This document shows positions 42,427 to 50,686 of a DNA stretch of 64,000 nucleotides, piece by piece. The stretch is from the NCBI GenBank assembly GCA_019359245.1, contig JAHHHR010000003.1:248001-312000 (forward strand), given 5' to 3'. This stretch comes from Nostoc desertorum CM1-VF14. GTDB taxonomy: Bacteria; Cyanobacteriota; Cyanobacteriia; Cyanobacteriales; Nostocaceae. Each line of letters begins with the position of its first letter. Position 1 is the first letter of the stretch. Below the pieces are notes generated by a model. The model did no database searches, was not told where the DNA came from, and worked only from the letters and a program-made list of their open reading frames with translations. A program made the position numbers and the translations under genes.

Positions 42427-44508
42427 ATGACTAATCAAGTAGCGACTGACAGATTTATCCAAGATTTAGAGCGGGTTGCTCAAGTGCGATCGGAGATTTC
42501 TGTATGTTTAAGTAAACTAGCTGAAACAATTAATCAAGCTGAGTTGGCTGGAGACTCTTCATCGGGAAAACTCAGTTTAGAGCGAGATATTGAAGATATT
42601 ACAGTAGCTAGTAAAAACCTCCGCCAAGGTGTATTTCGCCTTTTGGTATTAGGCGATATGAAACGCGGGAAAAGTACGTTTCTCAATGCCTTAATTGGGG
42701 AAAACTTATTGCCGAGTGATGTTAACCCTTGTACCGCAGTCTTAACAGTTTTACGCTATGGCCCAGAAAAGAAAGTTACCATTCATTTTAATGATGGAAA
42801 AAGTCCACAACAGCTAGACTTTCAGAACTTTAAATATAAATATACTATTGATCCGGCTGAAGCTAAAAAACTAGAGCAGGAGAAAAAACAAGCATTTCCC
42901 GATGTTGATTATGCAGTAGTTGAGTATCCCTTAACGCTACTAGAAAAGGGAATTGAAATTGTCGATAGTCCGGGATTGAATGATACAGAAGCGCGAAACG
43001 AATTATCTTTGGGTTATGTAAATAACTGCCATGCAATTTTGTTTGTGATGAGAGCTTCTCAACCTTGTACCTTGGGTGAGCGTCGCTACCTAGAAAATTA
43101 TATCAAAGGTCGAGGATTGACAGTTTTCTTCTTAGTTAATGCTTGGGATCAGGTGCGGGAATCATTGATTGATCCTGATGATGTTGAAGAGTTACAAGCA
43201 TCTGAGAATAGATTGCGGCAAGTATTTAACGCGAATTTAGCAGAATATTGTACTGTAGAAGGTCAGAATATTTATGACGAACGAGTGTTTGAGCTTTCGT
43301 CAATTCAAGCACTCAGACGACGGTTGAAAAATCCCCAGGCTGATTTAGACGGGACTGGCTTTCCAAAGTTTATGGATTCGCTTAATACTTTTCTTACCAG
43401 AGAACGTGCGATCGCAGAACTCCGTCAAGTTAGAACTTTAGCAAGACAAGCCTGCAATCATACCCGCGAAGCAGTTGCAAGACGCATACCATTACTCGAT
43501 CAAGATGTAAATGAATTAAAAAAACGCATTGATTCAGTAGAACCAGAGTTTAACAAACTCACAGGTATTCGAGATGAATTTCAAAAAGAAATTATCAATA
43601 CCAGAGACACTCAAGCAAGAACGATTTCCGAGTCTTTTCGCAGCTACGTTTTAAACTTAGGTAATACCTTTGAAACCGATTTCTTGCGCTATCAGCCAGA
43701 ATTAAATTTGTTTGATTTTCTCAGTAGTGGTAAACGAGAAGCATTTAACACCGCATTACAAAAAGCCTTTGAGCAATATATCACTGACAAATCTGCTGCT
43801 TGGACATTAACTGCTGAAAAAGATATCAATGCAGCTTTTAAAGAACTTTCTCGTAGCGCTGCACAATATGGTGCGTCTTACAGTCAAATCACAGATCAAA
43901 TCACTGAAAAGCTTACCGGACAAGATGTAAAGGTACATACCACTACTACTGCTGAAGAAGATAACTCTCCCACCTGGGCAAAATGGGCAATGGGATTGTT
44001 ATCATTATCTAAAGGAAATCTTGCTGGTTTCGCACTAGCTGGGGCCGGATTTGATTGGAAAAATATCTTGTTAAACTACTTCACTGTAATTGGCGTTGGC
44101 GGGATAATTACAGCAGTAACAGGTATTTTTCTTGGCCCCATCGGGTTTGCACTGCTAGGTTTGGGAGTAGGATTTTTGCAAGCAGATCAAGCGCGTAAAG
44201 AATTAGTTAAAACAGCAAAGAAAGAGTTAGTTAAACACCTACCGCAAGTAGCACATGAACAATCTCAGGTTGTATACAATGCTGTGAAAGAGTGTTTTGA
44301 CTCTTACGAAAGGGAAGTGAGCCAACGGATTAACGATGATATTGTATCTCGCAAATCAGAATTGGATAATTTAGTCAAGCAGAAACAAACCCGCGAAATA
44401 AATCGTGAGGGTGAGTTCAACCGTTTAAAAAACTTACAGGAAGATGTAATTGCTCAGTTGCAAAAAATTGAGGCAGCCTATAGCAATCTATTAGCGTACT
44501 ATAGCTAA
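42427..44508 (+). CDS. Bacterial dynamin-like protein (BDLP1 orthologue)
   Basis: 693-aa GTPase. G1 GDMKRGKS (76-83), G2 Thr103 (PCTAVLT), G3 DSPG and a NAWD motif for G4 are all present. Helical neck and trunk follow, and the hydrophobic paddle IGVGGIITAVTGIFLGPIGF lies near residues 575-600. Length and sequence agree, from memory, with Nostoc punctiforme BDLP1, which coats and tubulates membranes in a GTP-dependent way. The start context (AAGGTG) is ordinary. A second dynamin follows 58 nt downstream. Confidence 0.96.
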   Translation: MTNQVATDRFIQDLERVAQVRSEISVCLSKLAETINQAELAGDSSSGKLSLERDIEDITVASKNLRQGVFRLLVLGDMKRGKSTFLNALIGENLLPSDVNPCTAVLTVLRYGPEKKVTIHFNDGKSPQQLDFQNFKYKYTIDPAEAKKLEQEKKQAFPDVDYAVVEYPLTLLEKGIEIVDSPGLNDTEARNELSLGYVNNCHAILFVMRASQPCTLGERRYLENYIKGRGLTVFFLVNAWDQVRESLIDPDDVEELQASENRLRQVFNANLAEYCTVEGQNIYDERVFELSSIQALRRRLKNPQADLDGTGFPKFMDSLNTFLTRERAIAELRQVRTLARQACNHTREAVARRIPLLDQDVNELKKRIDSVEPEFNKLTGIRDEFQKEIINTRDTQARTISESFRSYVLNLGNTFETDFLRYQPELNLFDFLSSGKREAFNTALQKAFEQYITDKSAAWTLTAEKDINAAFKELSRSAAQYGASYSQITDQITEKLTGQDVKVHTTTTAEEDNSPTWAKWAMGLLSLSKGNLAGFALAGAGFDWKNILLNYFTVIGVGGIITAVTGIFLGPIGFALLGLGVGFLQADQARKELVKTAKKELVKHLPQVAHEQSQVVYNAVKECFDSYEREVSQRINDDIVSRKSELDNLVKQKQTREINREGEFNRLKNLQEDVIAQLQKIEAAYSNLLAYYS

Positions 44509-44522
44509 TATATCTAATTACT

Positions 44523-44551
44523 CTCGTTCCTAGCTAGAAACTGGGAACGAG
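44523..44551. repeat. Palindromic repeat CTCGTTCC / GGAACGAG
   Basis: 8-bp perfect stem with a 13-nt loop between the two dynamin genes. The same family (CTCGTTCCCAGTCTGAGACTGG) occurs at 63933-63958. It could attenuate or stabilise the operon mRNA. Confidence 0.6.
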
Positions 44552-44566
44552 GAAGATAGGGGAACT

Positions 44567-46813
44567 ATGCAACAACAGTATGAAGGTTATAAGGATTTAG
44601 CAGATTCTCTCAAATCTGTATCTGCATCACTGAATTTAGAACGCAAATCGCAACTACATCAAGATATAATTACAATTTGCAATCATTTAGTTAATCCTAG
44701 CTTTCGGATTGCGGTATTTGGCCCTTTTAATCATGGGAAATCTACCCTACTGAATGCCATACTAGGAAATCGCACCTTACCGATTGATTTAATTCCCACC
44801 ACAGGCGCAGCAATTACTGTCAAGTATGGCTCTGATGTACAAACTCGCATCATGTTGGTAGATGGTACAGAAATCTATCGCAGTGGCACAGAAGTTTTAC
44901 AGCAATTTGCAATTCTTGATGGCAATAGGCAGATGCGAAAAGATGTAGCATCTGTGGAAGTTTTTTGTCCGCATCCTTTTTTAGAAACAGGAGTAGAATT
45001 TCTCGATTTACCGGGAACAAATGATAGAGATGAACAAGATAATTTAATCCGAGAACAATTATTAAGTGCAGATTTAGTCATCCAATTATTAGATGCACGT
45101 AAGTTAATGACTTTAGGTGAGCGAGAAAACTTACGAGATTGGCTATTAGATCGCGGTATTAAAACAGTTATATTTGTTGCTAATTTTCTTAACTTACTCG
45201 AACCCGACGAGCAAAAACAGGTTCAAAATCGCCTGCTGTTTGTTGCAGAAAGCTTTCGAGCCGAATTACCTCCAGGTTTTAGTAATTTGTATCGCGTTGA
45301 TGCTTTACCTGCTTTAAGAGCGAGATTAAAAGGTGATGTTGCTGCTGCTAATAGTAGCGGGTTAGCGGCTTTTGAAACAGCTTTGCAAAATATTGTGGGG
45401 ATTTTGCAACCAAATCGTGGTAGTGTGCGTTTGCCAAGAGTGCAAGCGATCGCTTCTCAAATCCAATACTCATTAAAAGCTAAAATTGACTCGATTGCTA
45501 TTGAAATAAAATCCTTTGATGATAAACAAAACACTAAAATTGAAATTAAACAAAAAGCAGCCGATCTAATTTATAAAGGTTTTATTATTAGTGTGAAAGA
45601 GTTACGCGATTGGCTAGCATTACCTAAGTTACTCACAAAATATCAAGCTGATGCAGCAGTTGCATTGGCAGAAAATAACTTTAAAAATTGGCAAACAAAT
45701 ATTCTTAAAAAAGACCTAACGCAATTGCAATTGGCTGCAATGAAATGGCTTTATCAAGCTTACGAATTTTTTCAAGGAGAACGACCGCAAGATTTATTAA
45801 TTCCCTTTCCTAGCGAACCACAAATAATATTACCCTCAAAGCCAAGCAATACTGATGATTTGAGCGAACCGGGTTCCATCGCTGTTGGTGGAGGTATTGG
45901 TTGGTTATTAGGTGGCCCGGTGGGTGCTGCTGTCGTCGGGAGTATTTCTTATTTGCTAAACAAGAATATCCAAGAACAAGATGAACAATTAGCAAAGGAA
46001 TCTTATCATCAGGAAGTTGCTAAAATTTGTATAACTACAATTGAAGATTATTTATCTCGCTTTAGCAGTCACGGGTTATCTATCCTGAGTGAATATGAAC
46101 AGAAAGCTGAAAAGGTAATTTGCTTTCAATTCAGTCAAGAGCCGCTAGAAGTTACTCAAAAACGTGAATATTTGCAGCAATTACAAAACAGTTTTAATCA
46201 GTTGCTACGAGAATTAGAAAAAGTAAAAATACTCTCAAATCATCAACCTTATAAAGAAATACCGAAATATAGCAACACCAATAGAAAATATTCGCCACAG
46301 CCAGAGAGAGTTCAAACTTCCTCACAAGAAGATACTAGTGTTAAGCAACAACAGGAAAATACTGCTAAGAATTCTGCGACAAGGGTAGAATCTGTTTCTC
46401 CACCACCATCGCCAAAAGCTTCTCCTTCTCCGCATCCAGAAGAAGTGGAGGCTAAATTTCGTGATTGGGAACTCAATGAGGAAATAGTGCGAATGAAAGC
46501 AGAGATGCGTAGCCCTAAGGCTTATCGTCAGACATCGCCTGGTTCTCAAACTGGCAAACAGCAAAATACAACTCAAAGCAATAAAGCACCAAACCAAACC
46601 AAAACTCAAACGGAAAAAGATCAGATTACTCGCGCATACAGCATTTTAGGATTGCAAGCAAACGCTTCTTTGGCTGAGGTAAAGCAGGCTTATCGAACTT
46701 TAGTAAAAAAATGGCATCCAGATTTGTTTATTGGGAAGCCGCAACTGCTAAAACAAGCACAAGAGAAAATGCACCTAGTTAATGAAGCTTACACAATTTT
46801 GAGTGATAAATAA
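44567..46813 (+). CDS. Dynamin-like GTPase fused to a C-terminal J-domain
   Basis: 748-aa protein. The N-terminal dynamin-type GTPase has G1 GPFNHGKST (52-60), G2 IPTTGAA, and G3 DLPG (147-150). The G4 position reads NFLN instead of a canonical (N/T)KxD. A helical region follows, with a glycine-rich hydrophobic hairpin (GGGIGWLLGGPVGAAVVGS, about 443-461) that could act as a membrane paddle. A Ser/Pro/Gln-rich linker (about 565-680) leads to a J-domain (685-748, YSILGLQANASLAEVKQAYR) with an intact HPD at 717-719 that should stimulate an Hsp70. Located directly behind BDLP1, so probably a partner. Confidence 0.9.
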   Translation: MQQQYEGYKDLADSLKSVSASLNLERKSQLHQDIITICNHLVNPSFRIAVFGPFNHGKSTLLNAILGNRTLPIDLIPTTGAAITVKYGSDVQTRIMLVDGTEIYRSGTEVLQQFAILDGNRQMRKDVASVEVFCPHPFLETGVEFLDLPGTNDRDEQDNLIREQLLSADLVIQLLDARKLMTLGERENLRDWLLDRGIKTVIFVANFLNLLEPDEQKQVQNRLLFVAESFRAELPPGFSNLYRVDALPALRARLKGDVAAANSSGLAAFETALQNIVGILQPNRGSVRLPRVQAIASQIQYSLKAKIDSIAIEIKSFDDKQNTKIEIKQKAADLIYKGFIISVKELRDWLALPKLLTKYQADAAVALAENNFKNWQTNILKKDLTQLQLAAMKWLYQAYEFFQGERPQDLLIPFPSEPQIILPSKPSNTDDLSEPGSIAVGGGIGWLLGGPVGAAVVGSISYLLNKNIQEQDEQLAKESYHQEVAKICITTIEDYLSRFSSHGLSILSEYEQKAEKVICFQFSQEPLEVTQKREYLQQLQNSFNQLLRELEKVKILSNHQPYKEIPKYSNTNRKYSPQPERVQTSSQEDTSVKQQQENTAKNSATRVESVSPPPSPKASPSPHPEEVEAKFRDWELNEEIVRMKAEMRSPKAYRQTSPGSQTGKQQNTTQSNKAPNQTKTQTEKDQITRAYSILGLQANASLAEVKQAYRTLVKKWHPDLFIGKPQLLKQAQEKMHLVNEAYTILSDK

Positions 46814-46921
46814 ACAACAAAATACTGGACTTTTTTAATAAGCAAGATTTCATCCTAATTTCATTTTTGGCTGCAAAGCTAAGAAGTAAATATAGAATTA
46901 GGAAACTGTTAGGTGAAATTT

Positions 46922-47617
46922 ATGCAACCGCTATCTTTGAGGAATGGCTTTTTGGTGTTAACCTTGAGTGCGATCGCTTCAGCAGGTGGGTTAATCACAG
47001 GCTGTACCAATACGGCTTCCCAGAATCAAAGCCAAGCGCCGGAGGTAACTGCCACCAATGCTAATGACAAGCAGCCGATGATGAACCACGGTGGTATGAA
47101 TCACAGCATGGGAATGGATTTAGGCCCAGCCGATGCTAATTTTGATTTACGATTTATCGATGCTATGACACCGCACCATCAAGGGGCTGTGGAAATGGCC
47201 AAAGAAGCGCAGCAGAAATCAAAACGTCCTGAAATCAAAAAACTAGCAGACGATATCATCAAATCGCAAAACCAAGAAATCACTCAGATGAAGCAGTGGC
47301 GACAAGCTTGGTATCCCAATGCGGGAAATAAACCAATGGCTTACAACAGCCAAATGGGTCACATGATGGAAATGTCATCTGACCAGATGCAAACTATGAT
47401 GATGAGCCAAAACTTAGGTGCAGCTGATGCGGAGTTTGATTTGCGCTTTATCAACGCGATGATTCCTCACCACGAAGGGGCTGTAACAATGGCAAAAGAT
47501 GCCTTAAATAAGTCTCAGCGCCCTGAAATCAAGAAATTAGCTCAAGCAATTATCAAAGACCAAGATACAGAAATTAAACAAATGCAACAGTGGCGAAAAG
47601 CCTGGTATAACAAGTAA
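46922..47617 (+). CDS. DUF305 lipoprotein, duplicated domain
   Basis: 231-aa exported protein. The leader with lipobox LITGC (Cys about 28) predicts a lipoprotein. Two DUF305 (ferritin-like four-helix) units are each marked by DLRFIDAMTPHHQGAVEMAK and DLRFINAMIPHHEGAVTMAK, with His/Glu that could bind metal, plus Met/His-rich linkers (MMNHGGMNHSMGMD). ATG 46922 is chosen; a GTG 9 nt upstream is in frame. Met-rich DUF305 proteins are often linked to copper; that role is inferred here. Confidence 0.9.
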   Translation: MQPLSLRNGFLVLTLSAIASAGGLITGCTNTASQNQSQAPEVTATNANDKQPMMNHGGMNHSMGMDLGPADANFDLRFIDAMTPHHQGAVEMAKEAQQKSKRPEIKKLADDIIKSQNQEITQMKQWRQAWYPNAGNKPMAYNSQMGHMMEMSSDQMQTMMMSQNLGAADAEFDLRFINAMIPHHEGAVTMAKDALNKSQRPEIKKLAQAIIKDQDTEIKQMQQWRKAWYNK

Positions 47618-47826
47618 ACCTAAGCCTTTGCATAAGTAGGTCTGCGTAAATAATTATTGTCGCAATAAGGCAGGGGGCAGGGGGCAGGGGGAGAAAGAGT
47701 TTGAGCCTTATTTACTTTTGTTTACATAGTTTGGTTTTATTGCACTTAGGTTTGAGAGAAACTCGTACACGGCGTGAGTTAGGATTTGATGGCTTCTGAT
47801 TCATAACTCCTAACTCAACACTCAAT

Positions 47827-48909
47827 ATGCGTCCATACACTGCTATTTTAATTGTACCAACTGGCGTTGGGGCTGCTATTGGGGGTTATGCAGGAGATGC
47901 TTTGCCTGTTGCCAAAGTTATAGCACAGGTTTGCGATCGCCTAATTACTCACCCCAATGTCCTTAATGGCGCAAGTTTGTATTGGAATCTTCCAAACGCT
48001 TTCTATGTTGAAGGTTATGGGCTTGACAAATTCGCTTCTGGATGCTGGGGTTTGCGTCCAGCCCGCACTAACAAAGTAGGTTTGCTTTTAGACCAAGCCA
48101 TTGAGCCAGAATTGCGGCTACGACATATACAAGCAGCCGATGCAGTCAGAGCAACTCTGGGATTAACCTTAACAGATTATGTAATTACTGATGCCCCATT
48201 AAATGTAGAATTGCGGACTACAGCATCGGGAGCTAGTTGGGGGACAATTGGCAACCCAGATAGTCTATTACGGGCAGCCGAGATATTAATTAAAAAAGCG
48301 GGGGCAGAAGCGATCGCAGTTGTTGCCCGTTTCCCCGATGATATGGATGAGGAAGCAGTACAAAAATATCGCCAGGGTGAAGGCGTTGATTCTTTAGCGG
48401 GTGCAGAAGCCATAATTAGCCATTTGTTAGTGCGAACCTTTCAAATTCCTTGCGCCCATTCTCCTGCCCTTTTGAGCGAACCTCCGCAACCTGATTTATC
48501 TCCCCGTTCCGCCGCTGAAGAATTGGGCTATACCTTTTTGCCATGCGTGCTTGTAGGATTAAGTCGTGCCCCACAATTTATAATAAAGAGAGAAGCAATC
48601 GGATCACAGCAAGGAGATATTTGGGCAGATGAAGTGGATGCTGCGATCGTACCTGCAACTGCTTGTGGTAGCAGTGCCTTACTGAGTTTAAGCCAAAGAC
48701 AATGCCAAATAATTACAGTAGAAGAAAATAAAACTCTGATAAAAGTTCCTCCCCAACCTTTGGGGATCAAAACTATACAGGTAAACTCATATTTAGAAGC
48801 AGTGGGTGTATTGGTAGCACATAAAGCAGGCACCAATCCTTCCGCTCTCCGTCCCAAATTATTACCTTTGCAGTCAGTAGTTAGGAGGCAGGAGGCAGAG
48901 GGTCACTGA
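47827..48909 (+). CDS. DUF3326 family protein
   Basis: 360-aa protein: MRPYTAILIVPTGVGAAIGG, YAGDALPVAKVIAQVCD, GLRPARTNKVGLLLD, and VEENKTLIKVPPQPLG. It matches the DUF3326 family of cyanobacteria and plants, whose function I do not know. The last residues (VVRRQEAEGH) look like read-through into a Nostoc repeat (GGAGGCAGGAGGCAGAGGG), so the native C-terminus may have been altered. Confidence 0.8.
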   Translation: MRPYTAILIVPTGVGAAIGGYAGDALPVAKVIAQVCDRLITHPNVLNGASLYWNLPNAFYVEGYGLDKFASGCWGLRPARTNKVGLLLDQAIEPELRLRHIQAADAVRATLGLTLTDYVITDAPLNVELRTTASGASWGTIGNPDSLLRAAEILIKKAGAEAIAVVARFPDDMDEEAVQKYRQGEGVDSLAGAEAIISHLLVRTFQIPCAHSPALLSEPPQPDLSPRSAAEELGYTFLPCVLVGLSRAPQFIIKREAIGSQQGDIWADEVDAAIVPATACGSSALLSLSQRQCQIITVEENKTLIKVPPQPLGIKTIQVNSYLEAVGVLVAHKAGTNPSALRPKLLPLQSVVRRQEAEGH

Positions 48910-49299
48910 GCGCAGCCGTAAAGCCTGCGGCATAGCTACGCTTCGGGCGCAGCCTCAGAAGAAAAGTGAGGCAGTAGTTAGGAGTTATATCATGTCCGCC
49001 AAATTACCCAGGGTTTAAAGAATCAAGCGGACATGATATTACAAAAGAAGGCAGGAGTTAGGAGGCAGAGGGCAGGAGGTTAGAAGTATCAATTAAAACT
49101 TTAGTTCTGGGTCTAAAGCCCAGTCCATAAAAAGAATTATACCGAGACCATAGCGCGTTAGCGTAGCGGCACGAAGTGCGGTATAAAGCTTCCTTACTTC
49201 AATCCCACGTTTAAAAACGTGGGTTCCTCCTGCCTCCTGCCTTCGACCCCCTGCCTCCTGAATCCCCTGCTTCTCCTACCCCCTTCCCCTTAAAAATCC
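48910..49299. other. Repeat-rich intergenic stretch
   Basis: Contains MITE copy 2 (48987-49039), GGAGGCAGAGGGCAGGAGG tracts, a CGTTAGCGTAGCGGCACGAA repeat near 49156 and CT-rich CCTCCTGCCTCCTGCC units. No gene. Confidence 0.6.
48987..49039. repeat. MITE family ATATCATGTCCGC, copy 2 (internally deleted)
   Basis: 53 bp: ATATCATGTCCGC, a 27-nt core containing GGGTTTAAAGAATCAA, and GCGGACATGATAT. The ends are identical to copy 1; the GC-rich centre is missing. Confidence 0.8.
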
Positions 49300-49902
49300 G
49301 TGATTGAACAACAAAAGAAAGAGCCACAAATTCCATACTTGTCGCGCATCCAAATACTTGGGGCGATGGGAGCGACTGCAATCATTTTGTTGATAGTCGC
49401 CAAACTTTCGTTATACTTAGGCAACTTTTCCCTACTTTCTTGGAAGTTGAACCAAAGAGAGTTGCTGTTGGGTGTAGGGTTAGGATTTGCCATTACCGCC
49501 TTGAGTGGCGTAACTTATCGCGTTTGGATTCCCTACCGTAAGAGTGCAGATTATTATTTAGAAATGGTACTGAAGCCCTTAGCCTTACCAGACTTAATTT
49601 GGCTGGGGTTACTACCAGGGTTGAGTGAAGAATTGTTATTTCGGGGCGTAATGCTGCCAGCTTTAGGCTTGGATCATTTGGCTGTCATTGTATCAAGTCT
49701 CTGCTTTGGCATCTTGCATTTTAGCGGTTCTCAACAATGGCCTTATGTGATTTGGGCAACAATTGTCGGGATGATATTCGCATATAGTGCCCTGCTTACT
49801 GGCAACTTATTAGTGCCAATTGTCGCTCACATTATTACCAATTGGATTTCTAGCTATTTCTGGAAAATGTCACAATTACGACAATTAAAAAATAAATTTT
49901 GA
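49300..49902 (+). CDS. CPBP family intramembrane metalloprotease
   Basis: 200-aa membrane protein with about five helices. The CPBP/Abi active-site motifs are SEELLFRG (EExxxR) and HFSGSQQ followed by AHIITNW. The N-terminus starts with GTG; no clear ribosome site, so a later ATG (GAMGATAI) is possible. Family members are glutamic-type intramembrane proteases involved in CAAX processing or bacteriocin immunity; the role here is unknown. Confidence 0.85.
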   Translation: MIEQQKKEPQIPYLSRIQILGAMGATAIILLIVAKLSLYLGNFSLLSWKLNQRELLLGVGLGFAITALSGVTYRVWIPYRKSADYYLEMVLKPLALPDLIWLGLLPGLSEELLFRGVMLPALGLDHLAVIVSSLCFGILHFSGSQQWPYVIWATIVGMIFAYSALLTGNLLVPIVAHIITNWISSYFWKMSQLRQLKNKF

Positions 49903-50686
49903 GCTTTTAGGAATTAGTGTGTAGGCGTAGCCTACACTTCTCTAAGAATGCGAACAGCGTGTCGCAGACAAACGCTGTACGTAGCTTGCTTCCCCGTAGA
50001 GGTACGACAAAGCTACTTTGACTTCCTTCTTTACGAGAGGCTACGCTTATGCTCAGTACAAGTTAGTAACTACCACAGGCATCGCACACTATTAACCATA
50101 GAGTAAATTACATGGTTTGAGCGCTCTGGCTAGATGCTTTTCGTGCAATATTTGTAAAGTGTGTTGTGTAATCGCAACTACAGAGATTTTTAGTCAACTA
50201 GGCTACAATAATACTTATCTAATACCAATTCACGAAAATTCTGATACATATAAATTGCTCGTAGGGGCATGGCAATGCCCATTGGTGTCAACTTAAGCAG
50301 AAACTCCTTTAAGCCTCGTTTCCAGCCTCTGGCTGTAAATCAGATAATTTCTAAAAGCACATTTTAGGCTGGTTTTACCTTAAGTTGACACCAATGGACA
50401 ATGGTACACCCCTACCAATATATTTGTGTAATTACTAAACTAAAATTGTATAAAGCCCAACTCATTCTCGCACTTCCTGGTACTACGTGAACGTAAAAAA
50501 GCGAGTAATAAGCTTCTGTTTTGTCAACAGGCTTAAAAGGCAACAAAAGCGTTGTGGGGCATAATGTAAAAGGTTAGCGCCTCAAAATACTCCCAAAAGC
50601 CAGTCCTTGTTTAATAAGTTTTGTGTAGAATCTTGGTGGTGAGGCTATTTACTTGATTCTCAATTGCAGCAATTCAGGTTTCATTT
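49903..50686. other. 784-nt intergenic region with repeats
   Basis: Holds GTAGGCGTAGCCTACACTTC-type repeats (49921 onward), the MITE-like element 50281-50395, and the upstream region of the sensor gene. No protein-coding frame with support. Confidence 0.5.
50281..50395. repeat. MITE-like element with 17-bp perfect inverted ends
   Basis: ATTGGTGTCAACTTAAG (50281-50297) and CTTAAGTTGACACCAAT (50379-50395) are exact inverted repeats around 81 nt. Related words occur near 28631 and 53331, so it is a family. Confidence 0.75.
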
